Below, piece after piece: positions 21,913-34,476 of a stretch of 64,000 bases of DNA (position 1 is the first letter of the stretch; each line of letters opens with the position of its first letter). Under the pieces are notes generated by a model that was not told the origin of the DNA, did no database searches, and was given only the letters and a program-made list of their open reading frames with translations. Source of the DNA: Bathynomus jamesi (taxonomy: Eukaryota > Arthropoda > Malacostraca > Isopoda > Cirolanidae); assembly GCA_023014485.1 (NCBI GenBank), contig JAJOZX010007472.1, positions 140,001 to 204,000 on the forward strand, written 5' to 3'. Both the position numbers and the translations under genes were made by a program.

Positions 21913-22820
21913 GGGCATCCCAAAAAAATGTATACACACTTTAACAGCTGATAGCTCAATTGATGTTTCTTTCTTTCCAAGTTAAACCCATTAGAATTAA
22001 TAATGGCAGTCAGACTAAGCTTTGAACAAAGGAAATTCATTCTAAAATGCTACTGGAAGTGTGAAAATGCAGTTGAAGTGCAAAGACAGTTTAGGAGGGA
22101 GTTTCAAACAGATCCACCAACGCGACTTACCATCACTCGAATTAGAGATAAGTTTGAAGCTGATGGAACTGTTCAGAATGTCCACAAGAAGCGTTCCGGA
22201 AGACCACGGACATCGACAAGCCCCACAAAGCAAGAAAGAGTACTGGAAACATATCACCAAAGTCCAAGAAAATCTGTGCGGCAAGCGAGTCGTGAGGTAG
22301 GAATTTCAGAATCGTCTGTCCAACGCATTTTGAAGCGCTGTCAATGGAAAAGTTACATTCCAAGATTAGTCCATGCTATTAATGAAGAAGATCTGGACCG
22401 AAGAGTGGAGTATTGCGAGTGGTACTTGGCACGATGTGGATGTGGATTGGACGAAGGGGTTTCGTAGAATACCCTCCGTGTTCACCAGACCTCACACCAC
22501 TAGATTTTTTTTATGGGGATACTTAAAAGACAAAGTCTACGCTATAAAACCTTCAACAGTCGCTGAATTGAGAGCAGGCATTGAACGAGAATGCGCACAA
22601 ATACCAAACGAAATGTTTTGTGATGTTTGCGATTCCATTGCTTCGCGTTATCAGCAGTGCCTGGACCAGAACGGACGTCAGTTTGAAAACAGGCATTGAC
22701 AAAACAATTAAATAATGTCTGTAGATTCTATTACATTTTGAAAATGAAATGTATTTTAATAAACACTGCCTTTATAATTATTTAAAGTGTGTATACATTT
22801 TTTTGGGATTTTGGGACGCC

Positions 22821-22823
<3 letters not shown>
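21911..22823 (+). mobile_element. mariner-like element, internally deleted
   Basis: Ends CAGGGCATCCCAAAAAAATG (left) and CAGGGCGTCCCAAAATCCCA (right, complemented), both leading into ATGTATACACACTTTAA, with TA-rich flanks. (AT)n tracts lie on either side (21868-21902 and 22824-22899). It contains the two ends of a transposase without the middle. Confidence 0.88.
22003..22699 (+). pseudogene. mariner-like transposase lacking the catalytic core
   Basis: The first frame (22003-22467) is a clean N-terminal paired-type helix-turn-helix: [17 protein letters not shown], then [10 protein letters not shown] (the GRPR linker) and a second HTH with [17 protein letters not shown]. After [10 protein letters not shown] the sequence jumps to the C-terminal block, where one frame reads SPDLTPLDFF and the next frame FLWGYLKDKVYA, ending at 22699. 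Roughly 120-150 residues holding the first catalytic Asp residues are missing. What remains could still make a DNA-binding protein of 154 residues. Confidence 0.88.

Positions 22824-22899
<76 letters not shown>
22824..22899. repeat. (AT)n microsatellite between two transposons
   Basis: About 76 bp of nearly pure TA repeat separating the mariner end at 22823 from the A element at 22900. Comparable tracts occur at 21868-21902, 25866-25914 and 43349-43370. Confidence 0.95.
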
Positions 22900-22902
<3 letters not shown>

Positions 22903-25583
22903 GGTGGTCCAAAAAGTTAAAGCATCGACTAAGTTCTCTCCACAAGGTTGGTTTTATGCCTCTTGGTGTGGACAGTATTTGTGCAAAGTTTCACGTTATT
23001 TGGTTAATATTTAGGGGTCGCCCCACTTGCCCCCTTTTTGAAAATTTGGGAAAATATATAGACAACTGAATAACTAAATTTTTTTTGGTTCTCAAAGAAT
23101 ATGAAAGAAAACAGTAAGACAATAGGACATGATAATGGGTGTATCTTCATTATTTCTTCTGCATCAGAGTCGCCTTGGATGGTATTGGTATCTGTTTTCG
23201 GTGGGCGGCTACGAGTTGTAGGAGGTACTGCTTCTGGTCCTCATTTCATGTCAAAGTGTCATTGTAGCGTTGTGCGAGAGCAATACCTCGCTCGGCAGCA
23301 TCATTGACGACTTTCATCTTTAAGGCGCGATCTCTAAGTTCCCTGTAGTTCTTGTCATTTGGCCATTCCCGTGGATCTTTTTGAAGTAACTGGCGCGCTT
23401 CCTCCTTACCTCCAACTTTCAAGGCATCAAAGAGGGTCAATGTCCTTTTCGTGACGAAGGATGCCACATCATTTTCAACACCAGCTTCCGCCATGTCGAT
23501 TCGTCGGGGGCAGCCATTCTTTTGGGGATGGAGGTGTTGAACCATTCTCCTTTTGGTATCAGGATCGATCCTATTATCGAAGAAGGCCAGTCCAATCAGA
23601 TGCTCCGACAAGTACCACAGGTGGCGTCTTAGAGCTGTCTTCGCCGCTTGTGCAGCTCCTCCGTGTGGATATTTTTCCAGAAGATGCAGCATTTTGAGAT
23701 CATTGAGAGGAGCTTGTGTCCCCATTGGCGCTTCATGCCAGTACTTTACGTAAATCAGACTGACAAATAAAGCCAGCTGAGTCACATTTCGTTCTTCACG
23801 TGCTGTGAGCTTGAATTGATAGTGAAAGAGGTAGATTTTGAGCGCATAAATCGCCTTCGCCATCCATCTCGCGTGGTGCATGGGACCCGGAGCTCGGATA
23901 AAGAGTTGACCACCAGTCTTTCCCCCCAGGAAGAGCAAAGATAGTTCAAGGAACTCCTTGTAGTCGTCACGAGGTTGGCTTGCCTGAAGAGCGTTAGGTA
24001 AGTAAGTGAGCATCTCTTTTCTCATCTCTTGGAGTTGAGGGTTCTCAAACAAGCTGTCCGATGCTGAGACAAATGCTTCGTGGGAGAGAGATGGCCATTC
24101 CTTTTGAAATCGCTTAAAAAGGCCTGTTTCAGGACTTCCTGTTGAGCCAAATATTGAGGCAAAGACATCAGCAAGTACGACTTCAAGTATATGATGTCGA
24201 CAACCGATCCAAACTAGCTCGTGACCCAATGCTTCTTCAATCCTGACACAGGCTCCGCGATGTAAACCCGTGTTTGACGCAGTGGTATCGAAGACGAGAC
24301 CTCTCACATGCTGTTCCACGTTCCATAATTTCATAGTTTGAAGGCATGCCTGGGCCTGTGCTTCTCCAGTTCCTTGTTTCATCTTTGGGACACCAAGCAG
24401 CTTCTCCTGTCCATTGAATGTTATAAGGATTGCTATCCGATGCACATTCGTCTTCTTCCCTTCAATGCCAGGGAGAAGCTTTCCGTCCCAATGGAGAAGG
24501 ACAGGGTCTTCTAGAGAGAATGATTCTAGGTCTTCTCGAGCTGCCTGTTCTTGCCCACTTTCTCTGTAGCGATGAATAGAGCTCCGAGAGCACGTCATCC
24601 CAGACAGATCATGCCCCGCGGCCTGTAATAGCTCCAGTTACGAAAACAGCATTCGGTCAGAAAGATTGGTGCGATCCATTGCTCCAATGACTTCTGGAGA
24701 TTGGAAAATGTTCGTAACCTTGTTCTTGGGACGCTTTGGTGCCGGAGCTTCAGACGAAGAAGGAATCGGAACCGATGGTCTATAGTCGTCGTCGTCTTGC
24801 GAAAAAAGGGAAGAAGAAGAAGAGGAAAGATCAATTGATGACACTCCTGCTTCTTCCAAATCTTTCTGTGTTGCTTCATGCCTTGCCTTCCTCTTGGCTT
24901 CCTTCTCCATTCTGGATCGCTTTCTGCCCTCTTGTGTAGTCGTTTCCTTATCAATGCCAGCCATGCTGCAAGAATTGACGTCCTTGCGCTGCATGGACAG
25001 GAAATTTCGGTCCTCAACGTTGACGATTGTGCTCATGGCATCACTGGTTGCGATGTCAAACAGTTCCTGGATGCCCGCTTTGAAGATGTCTTCATTCATT
25101 CTATCGCTGGCACGTTGCCTGGTCCTGTGCTTCTTGAGTGTTTTGTAGCGGTCTAAAAGCTTTGAAAGCTTACGGACACAGGAGTCGATCCGTTGAGTTG
25201 GGATCCGCGCTCGGGTCCAGACTTCAATCACCCTCTGGCATGCCTGGTTCAGACTGTCGGAGGTGGTTTGCTTTTGATTGATGTGGTGGTATTGCCCCAA
25301 GAGGAGGGCATCAAGGCATGTAGGGAGCCTTGACGTGGATAAAGTTCCAGTTGCCATCCCTAGAAGCCAAACTTTTGGAATTGATCGAGTTTGAGCCATC
25401 GGATCTACAGAAGAAAAAGTACATTATATAATATATATATTCAGAGTGGGGCGACCTCTAAATATTCACCAATCACGCTGCAATTTTGCACAGACCATGT
25501 GGACACTAAATGGACAAAAACCACACTTGTGGAGACTATCTAAGACAATTTTGAAATTTCCCCCTATGGATTTGGACCACCTA
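22900..25583 (-). mobile_element. TAGGG-type DNA transposon, copy A
   Basis: Long imperfect terminal inverted repeats of about 150 bp: TAGGGTGGTCCAAA at the left, TAGGTGGTCCAAATCC at the right (complemented), sharing inner blocks such as AATATTTAG followed by GGTCGCCCCACT. It is flanked by ATATATAT at 22892-22899 and 25584-25591 (8 bp, but within a microsatellite). It carries one long transposase-like frame on the minus strand. Confidence 0.87.
23150..25399 (-). pseudogene. transposase of copy A, one frame with two stops
   Basis: A single frame of about 750 codons starts at 25399 (MAQTRSIPKVW) and ends in TAA at 23150-23152. It is broken only by TAA at 24638-24640 and TGA at 23246-23248. The N-terminal part is helical and charged, with a Ser/Asp/Lys-rich hinge near residue 200. 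The core follows: VLLHWDGKLLP, LVFDTTASNTG, GCRHHILEVVL, FLELSLLFLGG, HHARWMAKAIYALK, RRHLWYLSEHL, KVVNDAAERGIAL. The spacing of the two Asp motifs, the CRHH block and the final acidic motif resembles an RNase H-fold hAT-like transposase. That is inference; the family is not one I can name. Confidence 0.75.
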
Positions 25584-25591
25584 ATATATAT

Positions 25592-25862
25592 ATATTTTTT
25601 TTTTTTAGTTCAGGAAGAACCGATTCGCCTCTATTTAAAGGGCATATCTCAGTGGAAAAACAAAGAAAAAGTGAGAGGAAAGACAGAGGAAAAAGAAAGG
25701 GTGGAGGGGACAGTCAAGTGGAAAAAGACCAAGGACTGCAGGGTCGAGCCCCATCATCCTTGGGTGCTAGGGCCGGGAGGGCGCACGTGAAACCTCCAGG
25801 AACAAGCACGTACAAACGAGCACAAAGAGCACTCAAGAGCACGAGCTTAGAACCCCCTTGCG

Positions 25863-25923
<61 letters not shown>

Positions 25924-26156
25924 CTGCACACACACCTGCACACATTTCATTCAACATTGCCTTTGGGATAAATACATCAATTTCACATACATAGACAAAC
26001 ACTTTATACTGGGATTAGGGAACTTCTGGGTGAGGCTTGAGTGGCTGTCAGTTTTTTGGTGCCGAGTGTTTCGACCCTGGAGGTTACTAACAACAACAAC
26101 ATGACCCATCTCTCCTTGGGTTGATACGGGCATGCCCAGTGGAAAAAAAAATATAT
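25592..26156. other. low-complexity intron spacer
   Basis: Contains an AG/GA-rich stretch (25650-25735), a GC-richer block ending CCCCTTGCGGGG, an (AT)n tract (25866-25914) and a CA-rich tract. Open frames crossing the AT tract are artefacts. Confidence 0.6.
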
Positions 26157-28014
26157 ATATATATTAGGGATGTGCCAATAGTATCGGTATTGGCAAGGTG
26201 AAAATATGGTTGATACTCCGATACTTTTCTACTTTGTTTATTATGTGATTCAAGATAAAGTTATGTTTAATGACAGTAATTGATTAGCACAGATGATATT
26301 ATTATATCATATTAATATTATTAATTATTATAGTGCTCCTACATTAACAGTACTCCTACCCTAATGCCAGCTTTCCCAATCCATACCATAATCCTGCAAA
26401 TATTGGTCTTATTTCACCTTCAACTGAAAGAGACATGAGTTCTATGTAGCACGCAAATTTGGACCTTATACCATAATAAATAAGGTTCATTTTAGCCTGC
26501 CAAACTTGGTCTCAAGTGCCTCTGTAACTCGCATGAAGCAAAGTTCCGACAGTCATTTCATAGACCATTATTGAAATTTTGGCCAATTTACGTTTCAAAC
26601 CAGTATAATACAGTATTATTATATATAAAACAGTTTCTTATGAGATAAATATGGTAAATAATGCTAAATATAGTCAGCTGAAAACGATGCTGTGCTGCAA
26701 ATTCCCAACAATTATAAATTAGCGAATTAAAACGAGAAGTGTTTCACCGATGGTGTCCGTGTCACCTATCAGGCTATCTCAAATCTAAAAATTGCAATGT
26801 TTGCATGTGTTGTAGTATATATTTATAATTTCCTATAATAATATGGGCATATTAAAATATTGGTTTTATAACTTTTATTACTTTGTGTGGTTACGTATTC
26901 TTTCATAGAGCTATGATACAATACACTACACTGCCAAATTGACCAATGCTCACTAGTGCGGGAAGGGGAAGAGTGTTAGGCGATGGGAAAGTGGAGCTCT
27001 CTCATGCTGCATGTTAGTTTGACTGCACCAGCCACAGTGTGTGGTTGTGTTATTTGTCACTGTCATACGTCATCTTATGCACAGTGACAAATGTGCTGAG
27101 TGCTGACACTGCTGAGGCTGATGAATCTTGCATTCTGCTTCGTTATTGTGGCTTCTACTAGTCAAAGAAGTACATCTCTCTCGTCTGGAAGTATTTCGAC
27201 ATAGATGAAAATGATGAGTCTAAAGTAGTCTGCAAGAAATTATTGTCACATGGAGGAAAAGGGGGGAAATCTTTTAATACAACAAATCTTAAACACCTGC
27301 AAAGCAAGCACAAGGAGAAGAATGAAGAATTAAATAAAGAAGCAGCTCAAGTTAAAGAAGAAGAGAGGCTATGGAACGAGGAAACTGGATGGATATTTCA
27401 ACAAACCTGCAAAAAAGAATACTGGCGCATCAACATCAACAAGTTCTACAAATGAAATTCAAATAACTCTGGATGAAACTTATGTTCAGAAGCAAATTTG
27501 GGGCATCAACAATCCCGTCGCAAACCATTCACAAAGCCATTGGAGAAATGATTGCTGCTGACTGCCAACCATACTCTATTGTTGAAGACATTGGATTTGA
27601 AAGACTAATGAAGAAGCTAAAACCTAATTATGAGTTGCTGGGAAGAAAGTATTTCTCTACAAAAATTGTTCGTGATATTCACACAAAAGTACTGGATAAG
27701 GTCAAGACTGCATTGGAAGAAGCAGAGAACATCAGTTTTACTACTGACATTTGGACAAGCAGCTCAGATACGGCTTTTATTAGCCTAACAGCACATTGTA
27801 TTGACATCAATTTTGAGTGAAAAACTGTTGTACTTAGTTGCACCTTTTCCAGGATCCCATACTGCTTCAAACATTGCTGACTTGATTGAAAGTGTTGTTC
27901 AGGAATTTAAAATACCATCCTACAAGATTCACGTTTTTGTATGGAATAATGGAGCTGCTAATGTCTGAGGTATTTAAGACACAGGCTATTATGCTAGTCT
28001 CTTGTGCTTCCTCC

Positions 28015-28604
28015 CAGAGGTCGGGAGTCAGGGCTTTTTTGAAGAGTCGGGAGTCGGTAAAACGGCCGACTCCCGACTCTTTGATTCAATTTCTATATGC
28101 CAACAATTTACGAGAATACTACTCTGCCCTAAATAAATATCTTCCTGAACTAATTCTAGATTCACATTTCCACATTTGATTTATTGTTCTGGTAAATCTT
28201 AGCAAATGAATTTCATATTTCTATTTAGGATACTAGGTACCATATAAAAATTAGCAATATATTAATTATTAATTTAATTAGCCCCTATTAGTAATGAGTC
28301 GTGGGCCTAGTAGAAAATCAGCAGTCTTTCAATATTTTAAGCTAAATGAGGAAAGTATTTTTATTTGTCAAGTAGAAAAGGATGGTAAAGAGTGTAATGC
28401 AAAAATTAGTGCTTACACTGGGAAACATGCTAATGCTCCAACTAGAGCCTCAAACTTGAAACGCCATCTACGAAATAAACATCCCAATATTTATAAGGTT
28501 GTAGATCAGCATGATAAGGAAAGAGTCGGGAGTCGGAGTCAGTTTTTAAAAATACTGACTCAGGAGTCGGGAGTCGGTTGTTTTTGGCCGACTCCCCATC
28601 CCTG
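28015..28604. mobile_element. non-autonomous hAT element inside the hAT transposase
   Basis: Exact 8-bp duplication CTTCCTCC at 28007-28014 and 28605-28612. Ends are CAGAGGTCGGGAGTC and, complemented at the right, CAGGGATGGGGAGTCGG. GGGAGTCGG phrases are repeated next to both ends. Removing it with one duplication copy rejoins the host transposase at its C-x-x-HTLQL motif. Confidence 0.93.
28294..28545 (+). pseudogene. BED zinc-finger fragment in the non-autonomous element
   Basis: MSRGPSRKSAVFQYFKL opens a BED finger: ICQVEKDGKECNAKI supplies cysteines and ASNLKRHLRNKHPNIY the His pair. The frame then runs into the subterminal GGAGTCGG repeats. Only the DNA-binding module of the parental transposase is kept, as also in the element at 44474. 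Confidence 0.8.
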
Positions 28605-30481
28605 CTTCCTCCACACTCTACAACTCATGGTTCATGATGGTATTTTAAGGATATGATCGCAAGTTGCAAGCAAATAGTTGGACATTTCAGCCATTCAGCA
28701 CTTGCATACAACAAACTAGCTGCGCAACAGAAACAGCATGACTTGCCCGAACACAAACTGATACAGGATGTTCCAACTTGGTGGAACAGCACCTATTTTA
28801 TGATTGTATGTATGTTTGAGCAAAAAACTGCAATTGCTAACTACTGCCTTGATACTCCCAACCTCCCTGTATTTGATGCCAACAAGTGGACTTTGATTGG
28901 GAAGTTTACTGCATTGCTGAAAATATTTCACAAAATTACTGTTCATTTGAGTGAAAGGTCTGCTACTCTCTCAGAAATAATACCTCAAATAAAGTTTCTT
29001 CAAGTCTTCATAGCAAAAGCATCAACTGACATCAGATTCTTTGGACTTGGAAGTATTCTTTCGGCTATTAATGCATCAATGAAGAGTTGCTTTGAACGCT
29101 ATCTGGATGATTACAATCCAATACTAGCCACATACCTAGACTGCAGATATAAGACCTCTTGTTCTAAATAAATCTAGTGAAGATTCCAAAATGCAAGAAA
29201 GCAACCTGGAGAGAGCAATGATAGATAGCATCAAGAAAAGGAGCGAAGCTGTTCAAGAGGAAGAAAGTGGACATACAAGTACTATGAGTGAAGAAGATAT
29301 GCAAGAGACTGCAGGTGCTTCTGACAACATTATAAGTGATGAGTTCAGTGAATTTGACTTTGAAAAGTGCATGGACCAATTGGTTCAAGAGGACTGTGAT
29401 GATAGTGAGAAGTGGAACAAAAAATCAACTCCAGGAAGTTCATCTAAGAATAAGAAGCACTGCACAACATTTCTGATTAAAGATGAAATGACCAAGTATC
29501 AAATATTGGAATTACAATCACAGGATGGAGACCCTTTAAAGTGGTGGAAACAGAATGCAGTTACGCTTCCAACATTAAGCCATCTTGCAAATAAGTACCT
29601 GTCTTCTCCCCCTTCATCAATTGAAAGTGAGAGGTTGTTTAGCACTGGGGGCAATATTTACACTCCACATAAGAATTGTCTAAGTGCAGAAAGAGGTGAA
29701 ATGTTAATGTTCCTTCACTACAACTTACAAATTTTCAATTTTGAATATTAAGAATATATTTAATGTTTAATTATCCATATGTTTCTAATTTCTATTAATC
29801 TTAATAACAATTATTTACTGGAAAATTGGAAATTTTATTTCTTTATATCTTAGTATCTTACAATGGATTTTTTCATTTTGTAATTTGTTCAAAATTTTAG
29901 TTTTTCTAATTTCTATTAATCTTATCATTATTTAGTGGAAATTTTATTTTTTATTTTTTTATACCTTACAATGGAATTTTCATTTTGCAATTTGTTCAAA
30001 ATTTTAGTGTTTTTGTGATTAAGGAAGAAAATGTTACCTTTTGTTTTATTTATTAATCACACAATGCAGATTAACAAGTCAACTTAGTCAAGAAATATTG
30101 TTATTCCCAAGGGCATGCTTGGTAGTTGAGGTCATGGAAACTGTCCTCATCTCAGCATTGTATGGGAAGTTGCGCTCCCGGGGTCCTGACTCCTGAGCTA
30201 AACAAACGGGTGGATGCTAGATAAAAGTTCATAAAAATATATTCTATTTCAATTTTGACAGTATGACTGTGTTGAATTTTTTTGAACTGTTAATTTCATC
30301 CAATAACAGTTGTCTCCAACTTCCCCTATTTCTAATATTAAAATAAAAGTAACTATTTTTTTTATATAATTTAATAACAGATTAAACATTAATCAAAAAG
30401 TATTGGTATCAGCAAAGTATCGGCCATTTGTTAGTATCAGTTGAAAAGTGGGTATTGGTATTGGCACATCTCTAATATATA

Positions 30482-30979
30482 TGTCGGCAAAAAGGAATGA
30501 TGAATAATGTCGGATATGTTGTTATGTTTCGTTACACCACATCCGACTGTTAACAGGATTTCTCGGTATGTCGCTTCCTCGCACCAACAAGGAAGTTTAT
30601 ACCGTTTAATTAATTTATTTCTGACTGCGCATTTACGATGGACACAACTTATACCTTCGGTTGATGGCGTACTCTCTTCTCATGGCCCGTTGAGAGAAGG
30701 GAACTACTACTTCTTGGAAGGCTATAAAATGACGCATCACACTTTTGTCCTTCTTTATTTAACACAGAATATTAGAAATGAAATCCTTTATACAACACTT
30801 GGTTTAGAGAGTTATTAATGAGCAAATGCTTACATCAAAAGCTGAGGGGTCCAGCCAAAACGGCCCACCCAAGGGCGGAACACACACACCCACTCGAGGC
30901 TGAGGCGAGACTCTCACTCCCTCTCAAATCTGAGGCAGACTCCCTCAAGGCGTGCTCATTTCCTCCTTGAGAAACCCTG
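30482..30979. repeat. 0.5-kb direct repeat, copy 1 (LTR-like)
   Basis: 498 bp beginning TGTCGGC and ending GAGAAACCCTG, repeated in the same orientation at 40268-40793. Inside is CTATAAAATG near 30722, a good TATA box. The bases just after it read TGGTGCCACGTGTTACAG, which could be a tRNA primer site. That combination suggests an LTR, but the end is not CA and no target duplication pairs the two copies. Confidence 0.6.
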
Positions 30980-31423
30980 TGGTGCCACGTGTTACAGAAG
31001 ACTATTAAACTTGCAAAATCTTACTCTAATAATTATATTAACAAGAGAATTGGTATAATTGGATATTAGCAAAAGAATTTATACAATTGTAGTTTTACAC
31101 TTAACTGTTTTATGTGATTTATAATAATTGGAAAGAACATTTACAATTTGGAAATCTCTGTTTAAAATTAGATGTGGCACACTGTTTTCGTTAGGCTTAA
31201 GAAAAAGGGCGCCAAGCTTTCCACTGGCAATGAGACACTTTATACAAAATTAAGAATGTAACGGAATCATATTTTAATTTAGATGAACAGAATAATATCT
31301 TTTAGAGGATTAATATGTTAATTTATACAAACAGAATGATGATCTTTAAATTTTAACATAAATTTATTTTCTCGTGGAAACACTTTTCCACATGGCTCCC
31401 CTCCCAGAGTTGGTACTCGGGGG
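30980..31423. other. AT-rich sequence hosting copy B
   Basis: Non-coding, possibly leader of an LTR element following the 0.5-kb repeat. Ends with the duplication ACTCGGGGG. Confidence 0.4.
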
Positions 31424-31662
31424 TAGGGTGCATCAAACGCCCTTAGGTTCTTGGATTTTAATGTCTATTCTCTCAAATGTTACACTTGATGCTAGAAGTG
31501 TGTATGCCAAAAATTAATTAAATCGGAGGTGGTCCTGGGTGGCCACCGGTCACTTTTATATTTTCGTGGCAATTTTGGGGGCTGCGCTATGTAAAAATAT
31601 CTATTTTTTTTATTTACTAACCAGTTGACTACTTACATTGTTTCTTTTAATATAGAGTTGCT

Positions 31663-31754
31663 AAGGGGTGATTTACATAACATTTGAGAGAATAGACATT
31701 AAAATCCAAGAACCTAAGGGCATTTGATGCACCCTAAAGGGGTGATTTACATAA
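31663..31754. repeat. inverted copy of the B terminus between 18-bp direct repeats
   Basis: 31681-31736 is the reverse complement of the element's outermost 56 bp with about one mismatch. It is flanked by AAGGGGTGATTTACATAA at 31663-31680 and 31737-31754. Confidence 0.9.
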
Positions 31755-31817
31755 AACATGTACCATAAACGAAACTTCACTTAGTCTAATAATATCCTTT
31801 ATTGTCTTTCAGAAACA

Positions 31818-34184
31818 ATGGAAGCTGTAACAATGGAAGCTAAGAAGACCAGATTAGCAAGTGCCATTTTTGGTCTTGGCAATGCTCTTACAGAAGGAGA
31901 TGGTACATTGACAGGAGTCCGCCTCCCAACTTGCCGGCAGGTTCTTCGATGCGTGATGTGGCACATCCAGAAAGAAATATGTGAAGGCAAACAAACATAC
32001 ACTCAAATGGAAATCTGCCAGCATAGTCCTTATCCAGCTGAAAACATTCTACACTAAAGCAAATATTCCTATGCTTTCAGACCATCAATGCTGCAAACTA
32101 ATACTTGACCTTCTTAATGACAATAACAAATTGCGTCAAATACCTGTTTCTCGCAGAGAATCTCCAAACACTTTGGCTAAGTTGCAATCCATGAATGAAT
32201 GTCTTGATAAGACCTTTGGTGTATGGACAAAAGATGCAATGACAAACATTAAGAATGAGGAAGATAGAGCATTTTTAGAGTCAATGAAATCTGACAGAGT
32301 AGCCTCATTTGGTAGTGTTGACAAGAAAAAAGCTGATAAAGATCGTAGAAAAGAAAAACGCATCTTAGCGGAAGCTTCAAGACGAGAACGTCATGAATCA
32401 TCCAGTGTACAAGAGATGAAAAGTTCTGTATGCTCTGATGATAGTGCCTCTGCAGATAGCTTGGAAGAAACTGAAGAAGAGGCGATTCCAGAGCTTCAAA
32501 GGAAGCGTAGTCACCACAGATCAACATATGCAGGTACGTCTGCCTTTATTCCTCATGATATTCTGAAAAGGCCTTCAGTCGTGTCTGTTGCTACTCGACT
32601 AAACATAACTCCTGTTCAACAGGCTGTGCTCACCGAAGCTGTAATTCAAGAGGCAGGAGGTGATCCACGTCGTGTGGCCAAGTCGTATTCAACTGCTGAT
32701 AAGGCTCGACGATCAATAACAAGTGCTATTGCCAAAGATATTTGAGAAAATTGGATCGCCCCAACAGCTGCAACACTTCACTGGGATGGCAAGCAGATGC
32801 ATACGCTCACAAACAAGAATGGCAAGGAAGAAAGATTGCCAGTGTTGTTTGGGAATGCCACTGATGTAAAGCTACTGGGAGTGGCTAGATATCCTCGTGG
32901 AAGTGATATGTCATCAGGTGACATCATTGCCGAGCACACTTACACGTTTCTACATTCATGGAAGTGCAAACAGTCAGTTGTCAACTTATGTTTTGACACA
33001 ACAGCATCAAACACTGGACACGTTACAGCTGCCTGTGTTACCATTCAATCAAAACTGGACCGTGCTCTTCTGTGGTGTGCATGTCGCCATCATGTTGGAG
33101 AGGTAATCCTGGATCATGTGTTTGACGCTCTCAAAATTGAGACATCAAAGTCTCCAGAAGCATCTTTGTTCCAAAGATTCCAGAAGAATTGGGAACGCAT
33201 ATCGCATGCAAAGGATGAAAGTTTAACCAAAATTGACATTTCAATGTACAGTGACGATGCACAACAACTGCTTTTATCCTGCAAAAACAAGGTTTTAAGC
33301 ACAATCTGCACAAGCGCTTCATACTGTAGGGAAGACTACAAGGAAATGGCACAACTCTGCCAGGTAGTCCTCGATGATGATGTCACAAAACAAGGAACAC
33401 TCCACAGACCTGGGGCCATGCATAAAGCAAGGTGGATGTCAAAGATTCTTTATTCCATCAAAATATGCCTACTTGAAGAGCAAATTTCTGTACTACCTCG
33501 AGGAACTGTAACAACACAACATCAACAGGAAAAACTGAAGGAGTTTGTTGTTTTTGTTGTTTATATTTATTGTGATTGGTGGCTCATATGTCAGTCTGCT
33601 TCAAATGCCCCATGGTTTGATTTGTGCTTATACAAGACTCTGCTCAACTATAAAGCTGTCAACTCAATCATTTCAGTCAGCGCTGTGAAAGCCTTTGATA
33701 GACATTTGTGGTATTTAACCCCAGAACTGGTTGTTTTGGCACTGTTCAGCAATGCAGTACCTCAAAAGGAGCGTCGTGCCCTTGCAGATGTGTTACTGGC
33801 CATACAACCAGATGAAATGCCAAGCACTCCAAAACACCGCTACGGTTCTGGATATGGCAAACTGTCATTTCCAAAAATTACAGAAGCGACAACCCTGGCT
33901 GATCTTGTGAATGAGGACTCGTGGTTTACAGTGAACCTTCTTCACCTGGATATGACCTTCCTAACAGAGGATGTTGACAATTGGCAGAACAATGACCACT
34001 TCAAGGCAGCCAAGTCCATTGTGGATGGGTTAAATGTTGTGAATGACCTGCGGAGAGAGCAGTAAAGCTCACAACTGATTTTGTCTCAGCTGCAAGAGGA
34101 GAAGACCACTTCCAAAATCTTCTTCAAGTGGTTGAATGTGACCGCAAAGCGAGGCCAAATTTGCGGAAACGAGCAAAGTTGTAG
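31818..34184 (+). pseudogene. transposase of copy B
   Basis: The start MEAVTMEAKKTRLAS leads into GVRLPTCRQVLRCV. A frameshift near 31990 moves reading to the frame of 31981, which contains FYTKANIPML. That frame is open to 34065 apart from a single TGA at 32743-32745. Core motifs: TLHWDGKQM, LCFDTTASNTG, CACRHHVGEVIL, LFQRFQKNW, HKARWMSKILYSIK, RHLWYLTPELV. Near 34050 a 1-bp shift separates NVVND from the ERAVKL block, and the corrected end would be the TAG at 34182-34184. Length is about 790 codons, close to copy A. Confidence 0.75.
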
Positions 34185-34476
34185 TAGTGACATTGGCGTT
34201 GTGTTTTATACATTTTCAACTTTCAATCAATGTAAGTATAGTAATACCGAATATTTGTATATTAGTATTATAAGTAATACCGAATATTTGCCAAATATTC
34301 AGTGCATCACTACTAAATATATAAAAGTGGCCGGTGGCCACCCAGGACCACCTCTGATTTGATTTATTTTTTGCATACATACTTCTACCAACAAGTGTAA
34401 CATTTGAGGGAATAGACATTAAAATCCAACAACTTTTTGAAAATCATGGGGCGTTTAATGCACCCTAACTCGGGGG

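Larger units (their letters stand above)
27160..29751 (+). pseudogene. hAT transposase (BED finger, RNase H core, hATC)
   Basis: The sequence opens with VWKYFDIDENDESKVVC and NTTNLKHLQSKH, a BED-type zinc finger. The core has ISFTTDIWTSSS (first catalytic Asp region), then after the insertion HTLQLMVHDGI (the C/xHTLxL motif), and VPTWWNSTYFM. The C-terminus has SHLANKYLSSPPSSIESERLFS, the hATC dimerisation domain. Breaks: stop and frameshift near 27455, stop after 27820, the transposon insertion at 28015, and a frame change near 29170. The order matches a ZBED-like hAT transposase, so gene identity is secure although function is lost. Confidence 0.92.
26165..30474 (+). mobile_element. hAT transposon with BED/hATC transposase
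   Basis: Ends TAGGGATGTGCCAATA (left) and TAGAGATGTGCCAATA (right, complemented), flanked by ATATATAT (26157-26164 and 30475-30482). TIR style and 8-bp duplication fit hAT. The transposase is broken, and a 590-bp non-autonomous hAT element interrupts it at 28015-28604. Segments 26165-27150 and 29760-30474 are AT-rich non-coding ends. Confidence 0.9.
31424..34467 (+). mobile_element. TAGGG-type DNA transposon, copy B
   Basis: Terminal inverted repeats of about 150 bp: TAGGGTGCATCAAACGCCC at the left, TAGGGTGCATTAAACGCCCC at the right (complemented), with shared blocks TGGATTTTAATGTCTATTC and GGTGGTCCTGGGTGGCCACC. Flanked by ACTCGGGGG on both sides (31415-31423 and 34468-34476), 9 bp, or 8 if one terminal A is counted in the element. 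This copy has the clearest boundaries in the family. Confidence 0.93.

Noticed and set aside
22749..23069. Tyr/Ile-repeat peptides over AT tracts (also 25652-26104)
   Set aside because: (AT)n translates as repeated YI; no coding signal.
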